A DNA stretch of 64,000 bases from Stenocarpella maydis (Eukaryota; Ascomycota; Sordariomycetes; Diaporthales; Diaporthaceae), in the NCBI GenBank assembly GCA_002270565.1, contig NQMI01000011.1:353055-417054 (forward strand), written 5' to 3'. Of the stretch, positions 48,139 through 59,586 are shown piece after piece. Under the pieces are notes generated by a model, which was not told the origin of the DNA, did not search any database, and saw nothing but the letters and a program-made list of their open reading frames with translations. Every line of letters starts with the position of its first letter. Within the stretch, counting starts at the first letter, position 1. A program made the position numbers and the translations under genes.

Positions 48139-51098
48139 GATCACAGGCTCGCTTGGTCTCGGAGCGTGAGGAATGGCCGCCCAGGTGGTGACAGACCCTC
48201 GAATGGGTCCTGAAGAGAAGGACAGTCAGTGGGAAAATATGCCCCAGACTACTATGCCGATGGGTGTGCGGAGTCCTCCACTGCCCTCAGGGTCGGGCCT
48301 GGGCTTGGCTGTCGTCGCTGGTGGGGAAAGCCGGGGCGGCGTAGGAGGGGCGCCAGGTTTGCGCTGGCAGGAGAGTGCACTCGGACAAGACAAGACGAGA
48401 GGAGAGGAGAGGAGAGCGCACACGACAGGGCCAGAGGGCGGGATAACATCGGTCGGCGCAGCCACCCAGCACGCGGTGCGTCGCGACGAGCAACGCCCAA
48501 GGGCGCTGGGGAGAAGCACGAGTCTGTTCAATTGTCGCAAAGCCTCTGGAGCGTGGGGGAGGTTCAGTGTTGCTGGGCGGACCGAGGGTCTGATTGGCGG
48601 TGCGGTCTCGAGGTTGCGCAGGGCAAAAGGCTATCTCATTGGGCCATGCGCCGGGTGTAAGTCTTATCGATTTCAGCTCGATATTCAGGCTGCGGAGGGC
48701 TGGACTGTCGCCGCCGCCAGCTCTGAGATGTTGGGGGATAATCGGTGTTGCGCAGAGGTTGACGGGCTGGCCTTCGGCTTGCCTGGCTGGCCTTGGGAGG
48801 GAATGTTGATGTGAGGACGAGAGTTTTGTCGGCGGAGGATGGTCGGGAGAAGACGGCGGGGACAGGTGAGGAACCCTGGAGGATTTGTGGCAGGACGGGA
48901 AGGTGGTTGCTTGAAGGGTTCAGGGGAGCCATGCAGGCAAGGAGGTGCAGCGATGGCGGATCTTGGGTCGTATTCGCTAGCCTGTGGTGGTGTGGCAAGT
49001 ACTGTGTATCTACTCCGTACCCAGGCTCCCTATGCTACTATCCTGCCCAGGTCTTACTACCTAGGTACTTGGTACTTTACTGGCCTACACTACCTGCCGA
49101 GGCACTCTGCAAGGCATAGTATATATATCTTCTGCATGTGTACAGACACAATATACCTTCACCATGGCCCTCCAGTGCACTGCGAAAGCCTCGCTGGCCA
49201 TCGAACAGGTTCCACGAGCACGAGCTGCCGCAGCATGCCAGGCAGGTCGGGAACAGTCTAGGCCGGCCCCGCTAGCGACGAGGACTTATCTAGTCTAGAC
49301 GATGTCCTCAAACTCCCAGCTGAACCCCTCCGTGCCTGCTGTTTCTGTTTCTCCGACCCGTAGAAGACCTAACGCCTAGTTCACAATGCATAAGGCATTT
49401 CATTTCACCATGTACTGCCGCTCACGGAATCATCAAGTTGGCTGGCTGGTGGAACTCCTATTTGATCAGATCCAGTCTTTGCTAATATCATCGCCGCATT
49501 GATAACCATCTTATCAAGTGCACTTGGTCGAATTTATCCGCGGAGGCCAGAGAAAAAAGAGAACAAGAAAATAACTTTGGCCCTTTCCAGTCTAGATACT
49601 TCGGTCTGACACCAGGACCATCCATGACTAGGACGCGACCTACCAGCCCGCACGCCATGGCCCGATTCCAAGTCTCACGCGAACTCGCATCAAGGATGAA
49701 GCCAGTCGGCTCGCAGGCCTTCCCAGCACTGACAGCCGGCCCAGCAGCCTGGAATGCTCACTGATTGATAAGAGGGCCGAGACCGTCACCGCCGGCAGAC
49801 GAGTTGATGAGCATCATGTTCTCACGGGTTGGTCTACTGTAGAAATTCACAGTGAGGGGTTGCCAAGACTGCCACAGCAAGCCACCACCACGTCGAGTCA
49901 CGACGTCAAGCTGTCCATGACAGAACTCACCATTCTTCCTCCCACTGCTCCCTTCAACCCGGCAGCATCTCAGCGCCCATTTGCGCTAGACCTAGAGGCC
50001 ATGCTCGTCATGGTCCACACACACACACCCGGTCCCAGACGTACACCTGGGCCCCGCCCCAGCTAGCCATCCGTGGCTCGCTTGGCAGGCCAAGGCCTTT
50101 TAATTCGGCGCGGCATGCAAGGCAGCTGGATGGCCCTTGACATGACGAAACCCCCACGACTGACGGCCAACCTGTGGGGTTGGGCGGCGTGGGTGTTGAG
50201 AAGCTTTCCGGACCTGCAGGCCACACGCTTGCCTGACTGGCAGTCAAATGATGGGCTGAGCCATTTGTTGCCATGGTGAGAGCCTCACCTGACCCAGCCA
50301 CTTACAGCAGAGGTCAAGACAGCCGTTGTCTGCGTCGCGCGGCGGGTTTTCTCGCCCTCCCGGCTGATCTTATATTGTAGCCCAGCATTCCCATGCGTCG
50401 GGGACACCTGGAACGGTACGACGAGGACAAGAGCCTTTCTGTCAAACCATCCCATACTCCAGCCAGGCTTCAGACAACCAGCGGGGGCATCAACCGCGAC
50501 TATCCGCCGTGATCAAGGACCCCGGCGGAGCCTGCTGCCCACCCAGCCACTCTCCTGTTCATCCGCTCACCCACACCGGCCGGGGGACCGCAGACCACCG
50601 GCGTGCCTACCCACAGGACCGGCACTCGGGCCAAAGGCTGACTGACAGCCCTGGGCAGCCGGTTGCAGAATAATCGACACCCAACCGCCCCGAGATGTAA
50701 GCGCGGGCGCCGGCCCCAAACAAAAATGTGTTGGGCTAGTCCGAGAGAGGCCACTTTGCCGCGATATAAAATTTGAACAAAATCTCTAGCGCGGGCATCT
50801 TGGTAGCACCAGGAAATTTGCACGCCTGACTGACGTGGGTGAGAAAAAGGGACTCCGTAGCAAATGCAGGTAGACATCCACATCCATTGGGCATGTGGAG
50901 ACAATGGCAGAGTGATTGTGGTCTCAAGCACGTAAGTTAGGATTGTGGAATTGCGATCGTAAAAATCGGAAATACCAATTCGAAAGAAAGGCTTGGTTTG
51001 AATGCATCTCTTATTTGACGCCAGGTTCTTGTTGATATCTTGACAACAAGAGAGATGCTTCGATGGGTCGACGGAGCTATTACTGCAGTACCACTTTG
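48139..51098. other. 3-kb spacer upstream of the NUC-1 gene
   Basis: This holds the NUC-1 promoter and leader and the mph1 3' flank. Features noted: GAGAG repeats at about 48395-48416, TACTCCGTAC at 49011-49020 next to a CCTAGGTACTTGGTAC stretch, and a short CA repeat near 50019. No gene is supported. Confidence 0.5.
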
Positions 51099-54000
51099 CT
51101 ATTCGCTCTCCGTCTCACTGACTTGGACGGCCTGTCGCCTCCTCTTGTGCGCAGCTGGCCTTATCTGAACATCACCGTCTTCACTATCAGAGTCCGACAG
51201 CACTGATCGTCTGTTCTTCGGCCTGCTGGGCTTCGGTCCACCTATTTGGCTCATGCTTGGCATGTCCTCATCGCTAGCCTGGCTTTGCGTTGGTGACAGA
51301 GCCTCATACGACGTACTCTTTGTTCCCATTCGCCCCGACAAAGATCGCGGCGATGTGCCAGTGGGCGACGTCGATGCGCCTCTCAGGCTCGAAATGGGGT
51401 CGTCGTCGCCGACGACAAAGTCCAGCAAGTCAGCACTGTCATCCGAGTCGTCCCTTTCGTACAACTGGCTTGTCCTGGTGCAGTCGTCTCCGTAATCTTC
51501 AACAAAGTCAGCGTTTGCTTGTGGTTTGCCCCGTCGACCCTTCGCCTTGCCCCTCGAGCCGGCTTTCTTTAGCATGGGCTGAAGTCCCGCTGATTCGATT
51601 TCTTCATTGGTGAAAGCGTCGGAGTCAAAATCGTCCTCGGCATCACAGTCGACAACTGTAGTACCCTCGGGTCGCCGCTGCGGTACATCCCTGGCCTTAG
51701 GGCCGCACTTCCTCCGCTTTGAAGGTGATGGCCTTCTCGAATCTGAAGGAGACAGGGTCCTCTTGTACGATGAAAATCCGTTTGCCTCAGGTTCCCTTGC
51801 TTCAGCATCGCTATCATCTGCAAAGCTAGGAACGGGAAGCTCCATGTAACGCGACTGATCGGTCTCCCCGTAGGGCTCGTGGTACAAGTCCATAGGTGAC
51901 TGCGAATCGGCCAGTCTCTTGAAAAGCTTCACACAGCGTTTTGTGTGTCTGCCATGCTGGAGCCTGATATTTGGCCCAAGCTTCCGTTGTGCCTTGGGGT
52001 GTCCAGTTAAGTCAGGTCCCATGACATCCTCTTGGGATGCATGCTTGGATGGCAAGTTACGGTAATTGCCGTCTAGCTCACTCGTTTGAAAGGGGTCCAG
52101 GAGAACCGCGTCAAGACGAGGTACTTCCGCCAGCACATCGATTTCGAGGGGCTGTTGAGGCCGAGACCTGGTGCTAGGTGCTTTTCCAAAATTAGAAGCC
52201 TTCACAAATCCCGTGATGACCCCGTCTGGCATGTGGAACTTCTTCTGCGTGGCCTTCTTCCGTGGGGCGGAACTTTTCTTTGGTTCTGGCAACGTCTTGT
52301 CCTGGGTGTTCTCGATCGGGATTTCGACCAAGCGCTTCTCGACTACTGGGTTGATGTCTCTCGGTATGATCCTGGATGACAGGTCGTCGCGGAAGTTGAA
52401 GCGTTTCCCCTCACAGATGAACCTCTGCATCTTCTCGTAGTTGTCCTTCGCTTTCCTGAATGATTCCTCCTCCTTGCCCTTCATCAATAGCAGCATGATG
52501 CTTCCAGCACGTTTCCTGCCGGTCCGGCCCATGCGCTGCAGCATACGTATCGGTGACGCTGAGGCATCGTAGCAAATAATCAAGTCAACCTGACCGATGT
52601 CCAGGCCCTCCTCTCCAATCGAGGTTGCGACGAGGACGTTGAACTGTCCATTCCTGAATTTCTCGATCGTCTCTATCTGCTGCTTCTGCTTCATTCCCTC
52701 GCTTCGTTTCGAATCTGCTTGACCCACAAAGATGGTGGCCTTGATCATGGGCTGGTGCTTGTTCAGCGTGAGGACGATTTCTTCGGCGCTGTCCCTGTAC
52801 TCGCTGAAAACGATAGCCCTGGTGTTTGACTCTTGGGCCCTGTCCATGAAATGATTCAATAACTTCTCACACAGATACGACAGTTTCGGGTGGCCAACAA
52901 AGCCATCAAGCCTCTGCCACTTGTCGATTGTATCCATCATCTCCTGGAAATCGGCATCCTCAAGGATCTGTCGCCTGTACTTGGAGCCTTTTGCTCCCTT
53001 CTCCTCAGTCTCCGACCTGAAGTCGAGCATTTTGTGATAGAATGGCGCGATTCCGTGGAAGTTGAGCAGCTTTATAGCATGTGCCAAACTCTGCAGAATC
53101 GTGAAGATACTCATGATCATGAATTTGATGCCTGGGTTTGCGTGCTTTCCCGCACCGAGACCCCACTGTCTCTGGGCCTCTCGAAGTCCCATCACAGTCA
53201 TCATCATCGGATCTCGCGCTACCCACTTGTTGGCCTGGGCGATTTTGCTGCAGAGTGGTTTGAGTGCTTTAGAAAAGAGGTCTTGCACTCGCAGCATTTC
53301 GTCCGATGGCTCCAGGACAACCTGGTCCACCTCGCGGGAATGAACGTACTGACGGATATCGATCGACTCTTCCATTCGTATCTCCACAGTCGAAATACCA
53401 AGGCTGTCGATGACGGCCTGCACGCCTTCGACTGTTGAGCCTGGGGTGGCTGTCAGGGCAAGGATTCTGAAACTTGGGTTGAACCTCCGCAGGAACTCAA
53501 CGACCTTGACGTAGGCGTAGTCGCCTGTTGCGCGATGCGCTTCGTCGATGACGAGGAGCACTACTGATTTTGGATCGGCATATCCCTTGGAGAGATCGTT
53601 CTGCAGGGTCTGCGGTGTCATGAAGAACAATCTCCTCTTGTCCCACTCGCCCTCGCGCAGAGCTGGGGATATCTCGCCGGTCAAGAGCGTTGCTTGTGAC
53701 CGAGGGATTCCTGCCACGTTCATACAGGCCTCTACCTGTTGCGCAGCAAGGGGCTTGGTGGGCGCCACGAAAATGATCTTGGCCGTTTTTGTCCAGCGAA
53801 AGTAGTTGAGAATGATGGTGGCGGCGATGAAAGTTTTACCAAGGCCTGTGGGTAGAGCCACGAGGGTGTTGTTGAACAAGCCCTTGTTGACGATGCTGAA
53901 TTGGTAATCCCGTATCGGGCCAAGGTTGGTGGGGTAGACCCAGGTCTTGAGAGCACCATAATCCAAAGCATGGTGAGTCGGGGCTTCCGGGGGCATGTCA

Positions 54001-54404
54001 GCCCGATACACCCTCCTGGGCTGAGTCTGCGACTGTGGCCCCTCGGTTTCTCTGACTGCGTCTCCCCAGAGGTTGGTCTGACGATAAGTCTGGGGCGCGC
54101 CGGCTTTCTGGCCTTGGTTCGGCTGTGCTGGGCGTGATGAGGCGTGATTAGATACAGCTCCCTCATACTGCACAGGCGAGCTCGCGAACGCATCAGAGGG
54201 GAGGTCGTCTAGACCCTCCAGGTCGACGATGGCATCCGTATCTCTGTCCGGCGCCCGCATCCTTGACGGGCCTTTCGACACATTATTCCTGCTAACTGAG
54301 CCTGGGGCAGCGGGAGGCCTGTTATCTGAAGCCTGGGTGAGGGCTTTCACAAGGTCCTCGTCGGCAATGTCATCGTCAAAGTCGCCAAAGTCGTCGGAGT
54401 CCAT
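51099..54404 (-). CDS. mph1: ATP-dependent DNA helicase MPH1 (FANCM family)
   Basis: This is a 3'-5' SF2 helicase that remodels stalled forks and dissociates D-loops during recombination in the nucleus. It is a single exon of 1101 aa. An acidic N-terminus (MDSDDFGDFDDDIADEDLV) precedes the helicase. The core begins at LGPIRDYQFSI (about 161), with Walker A LPTGLGKT (184-191), motif Ia VAPTKPLAAQQ, motif II DEAH (287-290), motif III LTATPG (316-321), the FANCM/MPH1 insert region, and the second lobe with IVFSEYRDSAEEI, ATSIGEEGLDIGQVDLII and QRMGRTGRKR. The C-terminal third is Ser/Asp-rich, disordered, and ends in SETESE. Length fits filamentous fungal MPH1 proteins. It is divergent from mex67 with a 1.0-kb shared promoter region. 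Confidence 0.96.
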   Translation of the reverse strand: MDSDDFGDFDDDIADEDLVKALTQASDNRPPAAPGSVSRNNVSKGPSRMRAPDRDTDAIVDLEGLDDLPSDAFASSPVQYEGAVSNHASSRPAQPNQGQKAGAPQTYRQTNLWGDAVRETEGPQSQTQPRRVYRADMPPEAPTHHALDYGALKTWVYPTNLGPIRDYQFSIVNKGLFNNTLVALPTGLGKTFIAATIILNYFRWTKTAKIIFVAPTKPLAAQQVEACMNVAGIPRSQATLLTGEISPALREGEWDKRRLFFMTPQTLQNDLSKGYADPKSVVLLVIDEAHRATGDYAYVKVVEFLRRFNPSFRILALTATPGSTVEGVQAVIDSLGISTVEIRMEESIDIRQYVHSREVDQVVLEPSDEMLRVQDLFSKALKPLCSKIAQANKWVARDPMMMTVMGLREAQRQWGLGAGKHANPGIKFMIMSIFTILQSLAHAIKLLNFHGIAPFYHKMLDFRSETEEKGAKGSKYRRQILEDADFQEMMDTIDKWQRLDGFVGHPKLSYLCEKLLNHFMDRAQESNTRAIVFSEYRDSAEEIVLTLNKHQPMIKATIFVGQADSKRSEGMKQKQQIETIEKFRNGQFNVLVATSIGEEGLDIGQVDLIICYDASASPIRMLQRMGRTGRKRAGSIMLLLMKGKEEESFRKAKDNYEKMQRFICEGKRFNFRDDLSSRIIPRDINPVVEKRLVEIPIENTQDKTLPEPKKSSAPRKKATQKKFHMPDGVITGFVKASNFGKAPSTRSRPQQPLEIDVLAEVPRLDAVLLDPFQTSELDGNYRNLPSKHASQEDVMGPDLTGHPKAQRKLGPNIRLQHGRHTKRCVKLFKRLADSQSPMDLYHEPYGETDQSRYMELPVPSFADDSDAEAREPEANGFSSYKRTLSPSDSRRPSPSKRRKCGPKARDVPQRRPEGTTVVDCDAEDDFDSDAFTNEEIESAGLQPMLKKAGSRGKAKGRRGKPQANADFVEDYGDDCTRTSQLYERDDSDDSADLLDFVVGDDDPISSLRGASTSPTGTSPRSLSGRMGTKSTSYEALSPTQSQASDEDMPSMSQIGGPKPSRPKNRRSVLSDSDSEDGDVQIRPAAHKRRRQAVQVSETESE

Positions 54405-55406
54405 CCTGGCTCGCAGTCCGGCTACCGGCTATGTCATCCACAAGGCTGTTCTAGTGGTAGGGCAGACGGTGGTCCCGGGTTTTGGAATTAAGAATGCTTG
54501 ATTTTGGAGGCAACAACAATGCCTGGGAGGTGATGTCGCATCGCATGTTGATGCTCCCAAGCTGAGCTCAACATGACTGAATGCACAATTAGTACAAGCG
54601 AAGCACTGAAGTCAGTTCAACGATGTGCTGCAAGGGCATGCACGCGACGCGTACCCCTGCCGCCGAGTCCCCGAACAGGCGGGCTGGATACGGCAACCAC
54701 GACTCTCGCACCAAGTTACGGCCTAGCTGTCATCCCTGCACGCATGGCAAAGTATCTGGTACTCGACAGGGTAGCTTCCCGGCGGCGTCGACCAGTTTGT
54801 AAGCTGGGCTTTCGAGCAGCTACCCAGGTTTCTGGTACCTCAGCTACAGCTACTAGGCACCGTCATCATGCTGACTCATCGCGCCCGCCCCGACAGCTCT
54901 AGAGCCCACCCTAGCAGCCTGATCGTCAGAGGCAGGTGCGAGGGAGTAGTGGGTCCATCAACCGTAACTTGTAGCCTGCCGCAAACGATCAGTTTTCCTC
55001 CTTCATTCGTTCACACCAGCCTCGCACTCTTATTATTACTGAACCCAACTCTGTTTGCTCATTCACCTCGAAACGACAATAGGGAAAGCCTGCCATTCAC
55101 CGCTTTCACAGTGATTGGTCGGTCCTATTGTCTTTGATTCTCAATCTATTCGACTGGCCTCACCCAACAGAGATCTAGACAACCTCTCTCTGCTGGGTAC
55201 CTTAAGTGGCTCGAGGACCTCACGACGGTCCCAGCCGCCAGTCGTCTTTCTTTGACCAACCTCACTCGCGAATACTCTCCCCCCCCCCCCCCCCGGCGCA
55301 GTCTCTACCTTCGCACCACCGCCTCGAATGAGATCCTCGCGACTGACACCTTGCATCTTTTGCGCATCACACAAAATCCACTTTACCCATCGCGGCCGCC
55401 CCCACC
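54405..55406. promoter_or_regulatory. Shared divergent promoter region, mph1 / mex67
   Basis: The two genes start back to back 1.0 kb apart, so their promoters and leaders lie here. Next to mex67 the sequence is pyrimidine-rich and includes a run of sixteen C's at 55279-55294. No specific factor site could be assigned. Confidence 0.55.
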
Positions 55407-57624
55407 ATGCCACCACCAAACGGCCCTCGAGGCGGGAACGCCATCTCTTCCCGACAAACTCGATCATCCAATAATACACGAGGCGTGTCCCGGGGCGGAA
55501 TCGCCCGTCGCGGCCGTCAATCTGGTACGCGAGGTGATCGCGATGGAGACGTCGATATGGACAATCCTTTTGGCAGCAAGCCTTCCAAGACCGGCGGAAT
55601 CAACAAGTCCTCCAATCCCTCCAGAGGCCGCGGTAACGCCAGGCCTTCTGCACCGCAGAAGCCCAACACAAGACTTCAGCAGAACATTGCCAGGCACCTG
55701 GGCGGGGACACCTCACACATCCCCAACGCCCCCAGCGCGGCCAAGCTGGCAGCAAACAACACGACACTCATAGTGACGGGGCTGAAGTCGAGCAATGCCG
55801 CTTCCAATCCCGACGGAGGGCTCAAGAGCCTGCTGGCGTTCCTGGAGAAGAAGGCAAAATCACTAAAGGGCTCTGGTCGTCCTGTCACGATTAAGAAGGT
55901 ATGTCACGGTATCCCCAGAGGGGAACGGGGGTCCAGAAGCGTCACCTAAGGGTCCATTCTCGTCATTCTGCCTTGACGATCGCAGAACGAGCAGACAATC
56001 GCATCCGCCCACCGCCGCTCCTGCCGCTCCTACCTCTCCGTGATCCCCAGCCGTCATCAAGGTTTCATACCTTGCTAACATCCAGTAGTCGCTTGTTAAG
56101 GGTGACTCTGTCTACATACTGGTCAGCAACGAAGATGCCGAAGAAATCGTCAAGCTCAACAGTTTCACCTTCGCTCGAGCCCCCCTGGGCATAGTCAAGA
56201 GCGAACACGGGTGGCCAGGAGCAGCCCATAAAGATGCTGCGCCTTTGTCGAACAAAGCACAACAGGACAAGATGACGCTACAGACTGTCTTGGAGCGACG
56301 ATACGACCCCAGCACGAAGCTCCTTAACCTGTCGGCTCTGGGTCAAGATCCGGTCCTCGCTGAGATGGGACTGTTTCAAGAAAAGAACACGGCCGAGAAG
56401 ACCTTCAAGGTTCTTATGGTCATCTGCCAGGAGCTTTTCAAGACTCCGCAAGCGAAGCGTGATGCCATTGAGAGCGTGTCTCTTGCCGCCAACAACCTTG
56501 ACTCTGTCGCTCCAGTCTTTGACCTTGCAGAGACATTTCCCGACCTCCTTCATCTCGACCTCAGCAACAACCAAATCTCTTCAATGAAGCAACTCAACCG
56601 CTGGCGCGGTCGTTTCAGGCGTCTCCAGACTCTCCTCCTGAATAACAACCCTATCATCCAGACCGAACCGAACCACAACACCGAAGCCATGGAATGGTTT
56701 CCTAAACTGCAGGTGCTGAGCAATGTCGTGGTCAGGACCCCCGAAGCCATCGCCGCTGAGGAAGCAAAGGCAAAACCGAATCCAATCCCACAGAACGGCA
56801 CGGACTTTCGCGATGTTGCCGGACTTGGGGAGCGTTTTATTCGCGAGTTCTTCCCAGCGTTCGACACGAACCGGGACGCCTTGCTATCGACCTACTACGA
56901 CGAGCACAGCACTTTCACGCTGGCTGTTGAAGTTGGAGGACCACGGGACACCAACACTCCCGTGCTCCCGTGGGCAGCGTACTTGCCGTTCTCGCGCAAC
57001 CACCAGCGGATTACAACCGAGGCTGGCCGATTCCAACGCTACATGAAGGGTATTAACATCCAGGAGATCTGGAAGCAGCTACCAGTGACCAGCCATCCAG
57101 ACCTAGCAACAAACCTGGACAAATACATCATCGACTGCCACCCCATGAAAGGCCTGCATGATCCTGTCAACCACAAGGCCGAGGGGGAAGATGGAATGAT
57201 CATCACCATCCACGGAGAATTCGAAGAGCTCGAAGCAGGGACTGGGAAGACAGGCAAGCGCAGCTTCTCGCGCACCTTTGTCATCGGTCCCGGGTTGCCT
57301 GGGCGAAACCCCATACGTGTGAACAGCGATATGCTTTCGATAACACCTTGGAGTCCGGTCCCATCAGTCACCATCGCGGCCCCGGGCCCATCACAACAGG
57401 AACAACAGCAACTGATGGTGCTCGAGCTGTCAAAGCGCACGCAAATGACTGCGGAGTACTCAAATATGTGCCTAGACACGGCCAGATGGGATTTCGACCA
57501 AGCACTGGCTGTGTTCGAGGAAAAGAGGGTCAGTACAGTCTCTTGTTGATTGCGGTGCTATTTCAGACGACAACTAACTTGTTTATAGGCGCTCCTCCCC
57601 CCCGACGCCTTCATCTCAGCTTGA
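55407..57624 (+). CDS. mex67: mRNA export factor Mex67 (NXF1/TAP family)
   Basis: Mex67, with its partner Mtr2, carries mRNPs through nuclear pores. Exons: 55407-55898, 56089-57528, 57589-57624; 1968 nt, 655 aa, all phase 0. The N-terminal 90 residues are Arg/Gly/Asn-rich (TRGVSRGGIARRGRQ), a likely RNA-contact region. An RRM-like segment follows (about 115-215). Leucine-rich repeats span about 220-370 (VSLAANNLDSV, LLHLDLSNNQISSM, LQTLLLNNNPI). The NTF2-like domain (about 404-581) starts at GLGERFIREFFPAFD. The C-terminal TAP-C/UBA-like module (about 600-655) binds FG nucleoporins and depends on the 11-residue last exon (ALLPPDAFISA). The first intron (190 nt) is longer than others here and ends at the TAG after CATCCAG; another small exon inside it cannot be excluded. 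Confidence 0.93.
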
Positions 57625-59557
57625 GCCGCGCCGCAGCATCGTCGATATTCTAACCACCTCCGGGCAGAGTCTCTGTCTGTTGTATGAGAGTTGGTTTTCA
57701 CGATAATATCGCATCGAAGTTCATCAAGGATTCGCCGTCTGGGCATGGCACAAGCTGGAGGGACATCAGGGATGCTTGAACGAGATGGGCCGAGACGCGT
57801 TTAACATCAGCGCACGGGAGGAAGGGCATCACGAAGTTAGCCGTGGCATCAGCAAAGGCTGCGAAACATTATTTGCTTATTTTCTACGCACCGAATTGCA
57901 AGCGTCACGCGAAGAATATCGGAAGGGTATCGCATTGTCCAGGGTGGTTCTGGACCGGGTCTTCGAAGGTCGACACGACTTGAGACATGGCCGATAGATT
58001 GACTAGGGGAAGGGGCCAGGACCAATAGTCTCGGCGGCAGCCATGGTTTCATGAGACGAAATAATGGAATTTAGGGGAGGCAAGCCTCCAAACCACATAT
58101 TGGTCCGCCAGCGTGCAAGTGAAATGAAAGGTGTTTGCAATTTTTGATGACGGGGCGAGGGAATTGGCCCAATGACGAGGGCGGACGTGTCAGCGCCGCA
58201 ATATCACCAGCCGCGCGCGTTCCACCGCAGGGGTTCGGGCACAGCAGCCCCAGCAGCAGCAAGCACATGGCCCATTTGTGTGTCGCGACGGCGGTGGAGA
58301 TCCGAGAAGATAAGGATGGCCCGGATATGCCGTGTTCACAAAGACCAGCCACCAGGGCGCTTAACGCCTTGCATGGGCTGGCTCTCTGCCTGCTGGACGT
58401 GACTGTATGACTGAACTGACTGGCCGCTGGGGGATGATGCAAGACAAGATTCGGCCCGCGGCCGCCTTGGACATGCATGTACTCATCCCGCATAGGATGC
58501 GCGGGCGGGCTGTTTTCGCGACCTGGCACTCAGGTCAATAGGCAGACACGCACACACACACAGAGTTTGGCTCTGGTCGGCAGGATTTTTTTCCTACCCT
58601 AAGACTTTTTTTGTTCTTGTCGTTGTTGTTAATCTACACTTGTTATGCGGATGGGGAAAGAGACGGTTGGCAGGCAATGGGTCTGCTGGGCACTCGCACA
58701 TGGCCTGGCCTGCATGTGTCTAACTCGCCCAACCGCCCGGCCGAATAGCTCGGAGCAAAGCATGAGTGGTAGAGATGCAAGAACTGGTGTCTACAGGGGT
58801 CGTTTCGTTTGTTGGGTGATCGTCGCTTGTTTACACACTTCTTGCACGCATATCAATGCCACACAGTACCCTGCTGCATTATCGGCCCCACGTCGCTGGA
58901 TCAGGTAGGGAGTGCAATGTTAATCGCTGCGTTGCGTCCTCGAATAGTAAGTACTAGGCAGCCGCTCTGCAAAAGAAACTGCCGCTAGCTAAGTACCAGA
59001 ATCCGGACCACGCAACTAAACCAGCTATTTCACCACCACAACCATCAATACTAGCATATATATTAACATCGTTCAAATTAGATACTTCTCCTCAACCTTT
59101 AAGTGTAATAAAAATCAACCACACGTGGTTTTGTTGTGAAACAATTGCGATGCTAACAAGAAGGGTTTTGATGAGACTTGGAGTCACCAGCGGCTTTTTT
59201 TGCAGAGCGGCTGCTAGGTAATTACGCATCCGGTGATACTGAGATGCTGTGTTACTCATATGGGCGGGTCCGGGGGGTTTTTTTTTTTGGTCTTCAACGG
59301 AGAAGCTGGGCGCTTCAGCAGTTACACTGAGCGAGGAACCGCCCATACCTCCCCAGAAAATGCCCACGTGCGCGACGAGTTGCGCTAGCTGCCCACGCTG
59401 CAATCCTGATGTAGGCAGAACCACATGCACGACATATCAATGTAGTGAGTAGGCTGGCTGATGAGCGCAATGTTCGCCTGCCCGCGCATAGCCTACGGCC
59501 TGGGCGATTCATTCCGATGGACTGAAAAAATACCGCATGGCAGTAAAAAGGCAGCGG

Positions 59558-59586
59558 GCAGCGGCAGCAGCAGCAGCAGCAACAGC
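59558..59586. repeat. CAG-type microsatellite
   Basis: Imperfect CAG array (GGCAGCGGCAGCAGCAGCAG continuing to CAACAGC) with six or more pure CAG units. It lies in the gene-free region and encodes no supported protein. Confidence 0.8.
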
